Positions 1 to 13,300 of a stretch of DNA of 64,000 nucleotides are shown here, piece after piece. A program made the position numbers and the translations under genes. The notes under the pieces were generated by a model. That model worked only from the letters and a program-made list of their open reading frames with translations, was not told the origin of the DNA and ran no database searches. Source of the stretch: Auanema rhodensis (Eukaryota; Nematoda; Chromadorea; Rhabditida; Rhabditidae). Location: the NCBI GenBank assembly GCA_964057225.1, contig OZ059899.1, forward strand, positions 12,746,001 through 12,810,000, written 5' to 3'. Position 1 is the stretch's first letter. Every line of letters starts with the position of its first letter.

Positions 1-3000
1 TAGCTTGTTTCCGGTTAAGTAGGTAAGCAAGTCGTGTTTACGATATTTCCCATGTTTGTTTCATTTTCTTATAGAGAAATGCTATCATCACAACAGCATT
101 ATGATTGGGGTCTTCGAGCTTTAAAGACTGTTCTTAAAGGATGTGGCCAATTGAGATCAACAAGCTCAGACAAAAGTGAAACTGATATAGTTGTTCAAGT
201 AAGTTATATTGAATTTCTCTAAATAACATATAAACAAACAAAATTATAATTTATGCTAATTATAATTACACGTAGTATGACGTGATCATTTCACGTTCCT
301 CTTTTTCACATATTTGGATATCTTTAGGCATTGTTATTGAATACTATGTCTAAACTTACATTTGCGGATTCAAAACGATTCACTGTCCTCATTGACGATA
401 TTTTCTCCAATGCTGAAAAGGAAATGGCAAAGTTTGGAGATTTAATTGAACCATTATCAAAAGCAGCACAAGAAATGAAAATTGAATTATCAGATAAACA
501 GGTATTTTCATATACTAATGTTATTGATTATATAATAATTGATTATAGCTTCAAAAAGTGTTTCAACTTTATGAGCAGCTTCGTCAACGTATTGGAGTTG
601 TCGTTGTTGGGCCACCATGCTCAGGCAAATCAACTATCTGGAGAGTCTTGCAGAAAGCTCTTCATATACTTGGACAAACACCAATGAAAGCATTATCATT
701 TAATCCAAAAGCTATATCACGTACAAAGGTACTGATAAAGCAAAAATTTAAGTTTCAAGCCATAATGGAAATACTGTTGTTTAGCTACTTGGGCATATGG
801 ATATGGATTCGCGAGAATGGTCAGATGGTATCTTGACTATGGCAGCTCGAGAGGTAAGTTGGAGACATTCAGATGCTTAGCTTCAGCTTCTTTCTTCGTT
901 TTGAATATAATATTCAGATTATACGAGATACATCTGTTCATACATGGATCATATGTGACGGAGATATTGATCCTGAATGGATTGAAGCTTTAAATTCAGT
1001 ACTTGATGATAATAAACTGGTTTCAATTCATATATTATATATTATATAATTAAATAATTATAGTTAACTATGCCATCTGGAGAACGTATACAGTTTGGAA
1101 GCAACGTAAACTTTATCTTTGAAACTGATTCCTTACAGCATGCATCTCCTGCCACAGTTTCACGAATGGGAATGATTTTCATAAGGTTATAAGCACTGAA
1201 CACCAGCATTACAAGCATTTTTTATATTTTAGTCAAGAGGATTTATCAATTAATGACATCATTAATCAATGGATTAAGCATGGAGATGAAGATGATGCTG
1301 ATAATATGAGAAATTGGATCGAAAAGCATTTTCATAGGTGAATATCACTGTGGTACAGTCATAACCGATAAGTTTATTTCCAGATCATTCAGTTGGGTTG
1401 AAAAGCAAGGCTTTGCCATTCCTAATATAACAAGAATTGCTGCTGTTCAAAATGGTTTAAGCCAGCTAAGGTTGGACAACTTGAGCATTAACCATGGTTT
1501 CTCAAATCTTTTTATTTCAGAAATTGTAAAACAGAACTACAGTTTCTTGAACGATTGTTCCGTGGATTATGCTCATTAGTTATTGAAGATAAACAGAAAA
1601 TCTTTGCTGCTGATATCATTTTCCAAAGTAATTCAAAGAAACTTCAAACTTTAGTATATTCTCATAATTTCTAGATAATAGCCTTCCGGATATGGAAAAT
1701 CCATTAAATAACTATGTTGATATGAAGTCTGATGCTATTATGCCGTTTCTGGATGATGTCTCATCTTCAAATATTCGATTAGAAGATTTGAAAAAGGATT
1801 CTGGTCGTCCTTATATTCTGACAGCATCAGCACAATCATCTGTTCATACAGTAAACTGAGATATATTGTGACTAAGTTTGTATTTATTTCCTTTTTCAGC
1901 TTTCTACATGGCTTAATGATAGTAATCGACAGTCATTTGTTGTACGAGGGCCGGACGGCTGTGGTAAGGAAGAGCTTCTCCGACATTGTTTCGAGCAAGA
2001 TAGTCCAAGTCAGCTAGGAATAATTCATTGTAGCGCTCAGAGCAAGTAAGTAACATGAACTTATAATACCTTTATTTCAATTTCGTCACTCACGTTCAGC
2101 GCTTTAACTGTGCTACAAGCTCTCCAACAGCATTGTATCCAGACAAGTTCAACAACTGGCCGTATATTGAAACCAAAAGAAAAAGCAAATCTTATCTTAT
2201 TTTTCAAAAATTTCAATTTACCATCACCTGATAAGGTATATTATAAACTTTTTATATAAACTTATACATATTATTCTAATTATATTAGTATGGTACAAAT
2301 GAAATGTTAGCATTTGTTCATCAAATACTTACCTATAACGGTTTTTATGATGATCATTTGGAATGGATTGGATTAGAAAACATACAGGTTATTTATAAAT
2401 ATTATATAATTATATAGTTATGCTTCTAGATAGTAGCTTCAATGTCTCCAAATGGATCATCTGCAGATATACCAGCACGTCTATTATCACTTATCCGTAT
2501 ATATAGTATTGATTATCCTTCAAATCATAATTTATTATCAATCTATACAGCATATTTAACACCTATTCTTATGGTATAATATATATATTATATATATATT
2601 ATATATTAACTATACTATTATTAAGCCATCCGTTCAATCTTTACCACGAGTTGAGACTATAGCTAGTGGTATGGTACAAACGTATGAAGAAGTTCGCAAA
2701 AATTTTCGAGCAACTGATCGAAATCATTTCATATTCTCTCCAAGGTTTGTTTATTTGTTTATTTGTTTGTTTATTTGTTTATATTCAGAGATATAACGAA
2801 ATGGTCATTAGCATTAATGAGATATGAATTATCAAATACAGAAGGAATTAATGATGTTTTAGCTTATGAATGTCAACGAATTTTTATGGATCGGTATATG
2901 TTGCTGAATTATTACCTTATTCTTCGTTCATTTAGATTGGTAAATGATGATCAAAAAGCTTTATTTGTCAATATTATGTCAAGCTCATTATCATTACGTG

Positions 3001-4882
3001 TATCTTCACCAGGTTTTAACTATACTAATTATGAAATTATATACTATATTCAGATGCTGTATATGTTACTAACTCAATAATCATTCCATCATCGAATTCA
3101 GCTGGTATTCCTCTTGTTCCAATATCAAAATCTAATTTTGAATCACAATTAAAGAAAGCTATCAATCGATTTGGTTATTTATAATTAATATTCAAATTAA
3201 TAATTATTAGGTCAATTTAGAATTTGAAGTTGCCAACTTTAATACAGCTCTTACAACAGATATATGTGATATTGCTTCCAAAGTTGATCGTGTGCTTACA
3301 GCTCCAGGTATTGACTTGTGTATTGCTTAACATCGTATGACAAACAGAACGGTTGAAAAAAATCTTTAAACTATATTATACTATACTAACCTATATGTTA
3401 TTTATCTTGATATACAGGTGGCAGTTTGTTAATGGCTGGACGAGCTGGAATTGGACGTCGAGATGTTGTGCTTCTGATTGCAAATATGCATCAGATGCAA
3501 GTATTTTCACCAAAAATCACCTCAACATACGCTAAAAAGCATTTTGATAGTGAATTAAAAAATGTATAGTATATATCTATATATGAGATAGTTAAGTATA
3601 TATGAAACTTATTTAGATGATTTCAACAGTTATAACATCTGGTGAACATGCAGTATTCTTATTGGAAGATTATCAAATCTTAAATTCATCTTTTCTACAA
3701 GCTGTCAATTGTCTCTTATCTAGTGGAGATATTCCAGGACTATTTCAACAAACAGTTAGTTTATACATGCATATAGTTTGCATAGTATTACATGTGAAAA
3801 ATTAATTTTTATTAGGAACTTGATGCTTTGACAGCTTCAATACGTGATCAAGCTAGTCAAGATGGATATCATGGTCATCTACATCATTTCCTATTTCATC
3901 GTAAGTTAAGCTTATCATCATCTATGCTACATGTATATATTAAGGAATTCGATCATTGATACATGTAGTACTTATCATGGATACGAATAGTTCTGATTTT
4001 GATACAAATACATCAGCAAATCCATCCATTTTCAAGCAATGCAGTATCATTTGGAATGATCAACTATCAAAAGATGCTATGATACAGGTATTTCAAATAA
4101 ATTATATGTATAGTATATAGTTAATGTTGTAAATTTCAGATGCCTAAATTACTATTAGAAAAAGAAAAACTTGAAATATCTGATAATACAGCTGATTCAT
4201 TCAAAGAAATGATTGCACTTATACCACCAAATCTTGTCTCACCATTGAAATATAAGCTTCTCATACAAAACTATGCCACAATATATAATTTTAAAAGAAA
4301 TACAATTAAAACACGTTTAGATCGTTTACAGGTTAGTTCATTATTAACATGATCTTCATGATGTTATGTTCAGGCTGGTGTATCAAAACTTACAGCAGCT
4401 AAGGAAGAAGTGGCGAAATTGCAAAAGAAAGCTGCAAAGAAGAGTAAACTACTTGTTGAAAAACAAGCTGAAGCTGATGAAGCTTTATCAGCTATAACAA
4501 AGAGCATGACTGTAATCGAATCGCTCTGTTTGCCTTAACTATATTGATGATTAAGGGAGCTGAAGATCAAAAAGTATCCATGGAACAACTACGTGCAGCT
4601 ACGGAACAAGAAAATGAAAAAATTGAAGCTCAAAAAAAAAAAATTGATGAACAACTGAAAGATGTAGAACCTATGATACAAGTATAAGATATTAATCAAA
4701 CAGATTGTAACACATATCATATCATTCAGGCTGCTCGTGAAGCTGTAGGCTCGATAAAGCCGGAGTCTTTAAGTGAAATTCGCTCTTTGCGTGCACCACC
4801 TGAAGCTATTCGTGACATATTACAAGCTGTTCTATTGTTCATGGGTATACTAGATACATCATGGGAAGCTATGAGAAAGTAT

Positions 4883-4924
<42 letters not shown>

Positions 4925-7900
4925 CTTCCTCTCTTTTCTCTTATTATTCATATATCACTCAGGTTTCTGTCGAAAAGTGGAGTTAAGGATGAAATTATTA
5001 ACTTTGATGCTCATCGTATAACTAAAGATGTACACAAAAAAGTTTCTGCCTTAGTTAATTCTAAACAAGCTAGTTTTGATCCAAAGGTAAATCAAATCTG
5101 ATTATTGATGAATAAAGCTTTTCATCTTGCAGAATGCTAAACGAGCTTCTGTAGCTGCAGCACCTTTAGCAGCTTGGGTTATGGCTAATCTGCAATATTC
5201 AACGATTCTCGAGAAAATATCTCCACTGGAACAAGAAAAAAATGCTCTAATCAAGTAAGTTTTAAATATAATATGCTGGATGTGAGCATATTATTTACAG
5301 AAATTTATCAAAAGCTGAAAAACAAATTGATAAATTATCAAAAGGATTACTTACCGTTGATGAGAAAGTAACTGATCTGAAATCAAAATTTGAAGTTTTA
5401 ATGAAAGAAGCTACACAAATCAAAATTGATGTGGAAAAAGAGGAAGTAAGTAAAATTTTAAATGATAGTGAAACTTGAGCATTAATAAAACTTACAACTT
5501 AAGATTCAAATAACAGTAAACCCAAAGTTTTTCAATCTTTAAACATAACAATCAATAGATATTTGAAATTATTTCAATTAACTAGGCAACAATTGCTGTA
5601 GCTGGAACACTGGTTGAACGACTAGGCGGAGAATTCGAGCGTTGGCAGAGCCAACTTGGAATACTTTCAAAAGAGCTGGATCAAGTAGAACGTTGCTCTC
5701 TTATCTCTTCTGTTTTGGTGACATTTTTGGGTGAATCATCAGAAAGAGTACGTCAAGATGTACTCAAGAAAATCTGTGGCTTTCTCAATATGGAAAACTT
5801 TAATCCAGTTGAATTTTCATCATCTGAAACTGAACAAGTAATCTTATATATTCTGTCTTCTTCTTATTAATTATTTATTATTATTTATAGTTAAATTGGA
5901 AAAATCATGGTTTACCAGCTGATAATCTATCAGTAGAAAATGCTATTGTTATGTTTAATGGAAATCAAATTCCATTAATTGTTGATCCAACTGGTCGAAT
6001 TGCTCAATTTCTGAACAAATTCATCGACAAATCAGAAATGCTGAAAGCTGTTCAGAATGACTTCTTCACACAGGTTGCTTCACAAGCTTCATCATCTTCC
6101 TCATAACACATGCTTTAGGTTGAATTAGGACTTCGTTTTGGTAAAACATTAGTTGTTGATGATGTTAATAGCATTGATCCATCACTTGTCCCTATTTTAA
6201 GAAAAGATTTATCATCTCAAGGACCTCGACTGGTAGAATATTTCTATACTATATAATAATATATAATCAATTTATATATTTCAGGTTATATCATTTGGAG
6301 ATAAGCAGATTGATTATAATTCTGATTTTCGAATCTTTCTTTGTACCAAAAATGAACATATTTCTATTCAATCAGGTGTTAAAGATTTATTAGGAATAGT
6401 TAATTATACAACAACTAAGAGTGGATTAACATCACAGGTATCAGAAGATGTAACACACTAACAACATCAATTCACTTATTCCAGTTACTGGGTGCTGCGA
6501 TTCAAATTGAAAAGCCTGAATTAGAGGAAAAGACTAAAGAACTTGCACGAGATTCAGAAACTAAAAAAGTTGAATTGGACAAGTTGGAACAGTTATTATT
6601 ACAAGTAGATAAACCTGAAATAGAAATAATCTAATCAATACGATAATCATAGGAACTAGCTGCTTCGGAAGGAAATATTCTAGATAATACCGTCCTTTTG
6701 GAATCATTGAATCGTTCCAAAGAAAATGCCGAAACAATTAGCAGAAGTATTGAAGAAAGTGAAAAGCTTCGAGCACAACTACAACAGGTAAAACATCTGA
6801 TTTTATCATCATCAATAATCATTATGTCTAGGAAAGAGAAGCTTATGTTTCCCTAGCTGAATTTGCTAGTTCATTGTATTTTGTATTTGCTGATCTTCAT
6901 TTACATAATCAGATGTATAACTTTAATGTAAATACAATAACTGATTTATTCACAAAAACTATTACATCATCTAAGGTATATTCTAGTTCTTTGTTTCATT
7001 TTTTATTTCAAATATTCAGGATAATTCATCTACACGTCTTGATAGCTTACGTAGGGCCCTGCAATTACGTGTTTTCTACTATATCTCCAGATCTTTGTTT
7101 AAAGCTGATCGTCTTATGTTTGGATTAAATTTTGTATTTGGAACGATGCCTAAAATGTTGCAAAAAACTGTAAGCCTTTAGAAAATTAGATTATTTAGAT
7201 AGAGTATCAGTTTATTATCAAGTGTATTGTATTAAACAAAAAAGCAAAAAAAGTAGGTCCTCGCCGGGTTCGAACCGGCGACCTTCTGCGTGTGAAGCAG
7301 ACGTGATAACCACTACACCAGAGGACCACGTTATGTTGTGTCGCATACATCCTATAGAGCACTCGCACATTGGCAACACTAGTTTGTCAGTATTATTCTA
7401 TTCATATCCCTATTAGTAGTAGGTTTATCAATTGCAATTTTTAGGAATTAGAGATATTCACTGGAGCTTTAATTGAAAATGCCAAAGAACCGGATAACAG
7501 CATGAGAGGGTTGACATGGATTGATGAATCCCGATATCCAATGGTAGCCAAGTTGCAGGTATGTACCATGATATCCAAATATTTTATTTTCATTTACTAA
7601 TACTGAACTTTCAGGCGCAACTTCCTTCATTCTACAATACTCTACAGCTATCAGACCAGGGAACTTGGAGTGAATTCTCTCGCACAACTGAATGTGAAAC
7701 AGCTATTCCGTCATTTATTGATGCAAAAATAACTCCATTTCAAAAGGTAAATGAGATTTGTATGAATTTGAAAATCAATCTCATCATATAGGTCTTACTC
7801 ATACAAGCTATAAGACCTGAACGGTTGTATTCTGCTATGATAAGTTTTGTAACAAATGCCTTAGGTATATCAGATTTTGATCATACTGTATAAATCTGAA

Positions 7901-10341
7901 ATACATTCATTCAGCGATTCCATCAATTAATCCTCCACCATTCAACTTAGTTGAGATATATCAAGAGAGTCGATCTACTGAGCCAATTCTTCTCATAATA
8001 TCTTCTGGAGCTGATCCAACACAAGTCAGACTGTTTAGATATTTCCAGACATACGCTCAAACAAATTGTTTAGGAATTGGAAGAACTGGCACATAAAGTA
8101 ATTGGTGCCGAGAAGTTTGAAGCTGTTTCAATGGGACAGGGACAAGAAACGGTAGCAGTAACTGCTATTAGAAAAGCTATGAGAGAAGGAGGATGGTTAT
8201 GCTTGAATAATCTTCATTTGATGTTATCTATTGTTCCACTGATTCATAAAGTAAGTTTAGATTCAATCACATTTTTCGAAATATCCTTCTACCTATCAGG
8301 AAATTGGAATGAATGAGCCTCATGAGGCTTTCAGATTATGGCTAACATCGGAAGCTGATGAGCGTTTCCCTGCAATTCTTTTACAAAGTTCTTTGAAGAT
8401 TACATTTGAACCACCTCCAGGTAAACTCAATGACCTGTAGTTAAGTAATATCTTTTATTTAAAGGGCTAAAGAATAATCTCATCCGTACTTATAATCAAA
8501 TAAATGAATCTGATCGTAATGTAATAACGTGTCAATCAATATTCGTATTAGCTTGGCTACATGCATTACTCCAGGAACGAAGAACCTTCATACCCCAGGT
8601 AATAACTGACGAACAGAACGGAAATAATCAGTAGCTCTTAGGCATGGACGAAGTTTTACGAATTTTCAAGTGCTGATGTGCGAATAGCTCGCTTACTAAT
8701 TGAACAGTTAACACATGACAAAAGTATGAATATTTACAAGAACATAATAAACAATCTTTTTCAAACTTAACAGAACCTGATTGGGATTTCATTAAAGGAC
8801 TTTTACAATTTGTTATATATGGAGGACGAATAGAAAACATTTTTGATAATTATATTCTTGAATCATATCTTAGAAAGTTTTTCAATGATCACATGATAAC
8901 AGGTAGAGATGGACAAACTATTGCTGATAATATCCGTATCTTGAATAGCACACAAATAGAAGTATGTTAATGATGATTATATTCAACTAATTATTATACT
9001 TTCTTTAATTTAAGGATTATCTAAAGTATATTACTAACGAAGTACCATCTGAAGATACACCAGTTTTATTTGGATTACCACCGAATATTCGTGTTTCATG
9101 GGAATTAACTGAAGCTGAGCAAACTATAGCTAAAATGCGTTTTGCAGGTATGCTAATTTACAATTTTCACGTTTAAAATGAATTTTACGTGAATATTATT
9201 TTTATTTTATTCACGTAATATACGGTTGTTCTTGAATATATCAATTAAAAAACCCTACCTTTGATTCTTTTCAGCATCTGCCAATATCTCGAATAGTGAT
9301 CGATCAGACTGGAATGAAGCCATTTCTCCGATTTTGAACTTATGGAAACGATTATGTCAAGGATCTGATCTTCATAATCGCCAGGTAATCAAATCAATTA
9401 TATAAACGTAGATTTGACGCATTTGAATTATTTTAGATTCCTCAACAGGTGGAATCCGATGATCCTTTAGTTGAGGTTATGGCTATAGAGTTTATCCATG
9501 CTTTACAAGTGGTAAATTACTTTTTTTGTATTCAATTGTAATTTATTATCTGTTTAGGTTCAAGCAATACATGCTAGTCTTTCAAAGGTTAGTAAAGCTG
9601 TTCGAGGAGTTGAAGCAGCTGAACCAAGCACTTCGAAAACCATTGAAGCGCTAAGACTCCAAACTCTCCCACCTAGTTGGGAAGCAATCTGGACAGGTCC
9701 ATCGAATCCTGCTGAGTATTTAGAATCTGTCATCTTCAAAGCAAAGTCGACTGAAGAATTACTTCAAGTTTCAAAAAATGGAGAGTTACTTTCAAAACCT
9801 GTTAATCTCTCCAAGCTACTTCGACCTGGTGTATTATTAAATGCTCTACGTCAAAAGACCGCAAGGTAAATAATCAAAAATTAAAAAAAACATTTCTAAA
9901 ACATTCAGGCAAAAACGATGTACTATGGATGATTTGGTACTTACCTCTATTTGGGATAATTCGCAGAGCGCAAATGAGATTACAGTATCTCTTAAGGTGA
10001 ATACGAGCATTATTATTAGATATTTTGAAAAATTATTTAGGGAATCGTTCTACAAGGTGCTACATTTGATAGCAAATTACGATCTACAACAGCTAGTAGT
10101 ACGCCAACTGTTAGTGCACCCACACTCACTTTAGCTTGGATCAAAGAGGTAATTGTTATTTTAGTAGAATATTTATTATTATATAACTTAGGATGGAAAG
10201 CCAACATACGACAAAACTTCTTCAGTATTGGTTCCTCTTTATACAGACTCATCTCGAGAAACCTATGTTGCAACTATTAATATGCCATGCAGTAACGTTG
10301 ATGAATGGAATATAGCATCAATAGCTTTATTCCTTAAATAA
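1..10341 (+). CDS. che-3: Cytoplasmic dynein-2 heavy chain, C-terminal half (partial, many short introns)
   Basis: Motor subunit of the retrograde intraflagellar-transport dynein, acting in cilia. The 5' part lies outside the window; the first readable exon ends at about 22 and the next starts near 75 ([17 protein letters not shown]), the linker/AAA1-AAA2 junction. In order I see: AAA2 Walker [10 protein letters not shown] (about 609-635), [10 protein letters not shown] (near 960), VSRMGMIF (near 1160), AAA3 Walker [10 protein letters not shown] (about 1948-1974), a degenerate AAA4 loop [10 protein letters not shown] (near 3434, Arg in place of the Lys), the stalk coiled coil and microtubule-binding region (about 4375-5600), and the C-terminal cap. 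The ends [13 protein letters not shown] and [13 protein letters not shown] followed by TAA fit DYNC2H1 rather than DYNC1H1. Roughly 2,400 residues are covered by some 40 exons. Introns are mostly 40-60 nt; one carries a (CT)n tract (4885-4921) and one a tRNA. No frame break was noticed. The family call is secure; exact exon borders were not all traced. Confidence 0.95.
7246..7252 (-). terminator. Pol III terminator of tRNA-Val
   Basis: A run of seven T on the minus strand (seven A on the plus strand) starts 3 nt after the tRNA 3' end, followed by a second T-rich run. This is the usual RNA polymerase III stop signal. Confidence 0.8.
7256..7327 (-). tRNA. tRNA-Val (anticodon CAC)
   Basis: The minus strand reads GGTCCTC...GAGGACC as a perfect 7-bp acceptor stem. 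It has an A box (TGGTGTAGTGGTTATCACG), an anticodon arm with the 7-nt loop TTCACAC giving anticodon CAC, and a T arm with GGTTCGAACCC. Length is 72 nt without CCA and without an intron. It lies antisense inside a roughly 270-bp intron of the dynein-2 gene (about 7171-7443), which is far longer than that gene's other introns. A T7 run 3 nt past the 3' end serves as a Pol III terminator. Confidence 0.96.
10326..10331 (-). promoter_or_regulatory. Poly(A) signal AATAAA of the BLTP2/hobbit gene
   Basis: A canonical AATAAA on the minus strand lies 32 nt past the preferred hobbit stop codon (10363). It falls within the last coding codons of the convergent dynein gene (SIALFLK). If used, the hobbit 3' UTR is only about 50 nt and is antisense to dynein coding sequence. 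Confidence 0.6.
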
Positions 10342-10362
10342 TAGCTGTGTCAATATTCTTTT

Positions 10363-13300
10363 CTATCGTTTCTTTTTCTTTTCAATTGAGGAAGTCTGAA
10401 ACAAACAAGATAATTTCTTTTTTTGGAAATGTGATATACCGTTCCCAGAGCGATCCTCTTCTTTTCTTCTTCTGTGATTCCTTCTACTGGTTCAGACTTC
10501 CCAGTTAAACGATTACTCAATAATTTTTGTCGCATAAACTAGAACAAATATTAAAAAATATTGAAAATTGATCTCGAAATAATATACCTGTTGTAATAAA
10601 ACGCCTTTACATTTACTTTTAATAGCTAAGGACAAATCCAACCAAGTCCAATTTCTTTCATGGAATTCACATAAGGGAAACAGAAAACTAAACCTATCAA
10701 CATCTTCTATATTTTTATCTTTGTTGCCCTGAAATTTAACTTTCACCAATATTTAAAAAATATATAAAATACCTTATATGATACAACAAATGGAACCTCT
10801 GGAATTTTTATGTACAAGAAAAAGTTATTTCTGTCTGCTCTATGACGCATTTTCTCTATTTCATTAAGATCAGATTCCGGATTATTTTTATGGGAAAGTT
10901 TTCCACTGGCTGTACTTGCTTTTCGATCAACTTGAGCACCTTTCGAACTTCGCATACTTAAAGTTCCAGCAATTCTACGTGTGAACGAGAACTTCTTAAT
11001 ATTTCCGTTCAAGTTTATAGAGTAATAGCTTTGTAACTTACAGGAGTACTTTCATCAATAGCATCAAGATTCTCACTATTATGAATATTCTTTCCAGGGA
11101 AGAAGAAACCCATCATTTTTTCGAAAAATTGATATGTTAGTTGAACAACCATAGGCGCAATATTAACTTCGAAATGTTCTTTCACACAAATGCCACCGAC
11201 TATAAGACAAGAATAAAATTATATTTGGTAGGAGCATAATACTAACCGGGAGCAAGATCTTTCAAAAGTAGTCGAATAGCTGGCTGCCGAGTCTTATGCC
11301 GATCATCTCTGAATAAATAATTAAAAAATAAGAAAATATGATAAATCTTCTTACCTATGAAGCGTATCTCGAAATATAGAATCAGGTAATAGATTTGAAA
11401 CTCTTATAGATCCAACTTCGAATAAATGTTCGCCAGAATTATCGATACGCATAATTCTAGTATACAAGAAGTTACGAATTTGTGTTTCAGCTAAGGCTAT
11501 TTGACCATCATTTTCCGTGAGTCTCCAAATACAGTCTTCGAAGCAAACCTGGTAGAACGGAATATTCTTTATAAATCTCAAAAATACGATATACCTCGAA
11601 TCGTCTGGCTACAGCAGCTACACCATCATCCTCAGGACAATGAACTACAGCTCTGGTGGCTTCAACTTGTCTTTGCTTATAACAACTTAAATTCAAAATA
11701 AATACAAAATTAAGAAAATTTTAAGTTAACCTGATATAGATGTAAAGTTGATCTGAAACCTCCAACTGACGATTTTTATATTCCTCCATTTCTTCATACA
11801 AATCTTTCCGTTTAGCATCGTCTACCTCCCCTTGACTATCTAGATAGAAAATTTGCCTTTCTAGAGATCTTACAACAGATACTATATCACGTAGTTGGGA
11901 CTAAAATACAGATGTAAGCAGCTTAACAAACTAAAATTTTCAAACTTGTTGTTCCACAATACTTTCTCTCATTTGTGCCATATCCGTAACATAGCACTCA
12001 AATCTAATTTTTCTACGATGTTCGGCTAACTCTTTCTTTTTAGGATCAATGAATAAAACAAGATTGTTAACAATATCTACCACCATCTCATACTGAAAAG
12101 TTAGTCAATAAAAGTTTTTTTTTATAATTTGAGAAAAGCATACTTGATCTGAACTCGTACTGGCTTCCAGCATGTTGTGCTTCAAGGTGAGACAATCAAC
12201 ACCAATGTCTTCAGTTCGTAGGTATGTTGGCGGCTCAACCTATACAATAGTTAATAAATGAAGTTCTGAAAATTCGGTTTACCTTAGGAACTCCAGTCTC
12301 TTCCAAAGCATCCGTTTTTAATTCTTCGGAGAAATAGCAGAAATAAATCTGGCAACTGCATCTTGAAACAATACGCTGTAGCTGTAAACGCTCAATGTCC
12401 TGGCCATCTGAAAATGAGCATCAATGTAGGTTTGAAAATGATAATATAAATACCAGGTTCAACAATGCCACCTACTGCTTCACCAGATTCAAGGAAACTC
12501 ATATAAGTATCAGCCCCAGTGTCTGGAGGAGCTCTTTCTTCTATGAGTTCTCGAGGCAACCAACGGAACAAAGTTTTGTTTTGACCTGTAGACATTCCGA
12601 CAGGGGCAAAATACTGCATTCCAGATATTGCAGCAGACCACGATTTCTTGCCCAACAATTGCCCATTTCGCCAAACACATTTATGGATCTGAAGAAATTT
12701 ATAAAAGGTTTTTGGATCGAATTCTCACCTTCTGAGATAAACTGGCTTTTGATGTAGTAATTAGAATGAAACCATCACGTTCGCAACCTTTCAAGACAGC
12801 TTGACTATTTAATAAGTCAACTAAAATGAATATACATTACTTGAGAAGATTTTCAAACAACATACTCTGCCAGTTGATCATTTGGACATCATCAGTAGTG
12901 CTAAGTATTGCTCCTTGTAAGGAATCAGCAGGAATATCAGTAGCCTAAGTATAACAAATTGGATACATATCTTGTTTTAGACTAAAAACCTGTTCACAAT
13001 GAGCAATTAGTTTTGTTCCAGCTTCGTCAATGAGTTGGTACAACATGGATTGGTTAGTATCAGATAAACTATATCCTCTGAAAAAAAACTTTTTTTCAAA
13101 ACAATTTCATTCCAAATACCGTCTATGTCCACGGGTGTCATCACTTTCCGATACAGTATGCTCTAATGTCTTTTTTGGTATAGATTGATCTTCTTCCATA
13201 TGTAGCTTAAAACAACCATTCTATCAAAACCAATAATCTTCTAAATTACCTTTAAAATCTTTATGGCATCATTACTTAAAATACGCCGAAGCATATGAGC

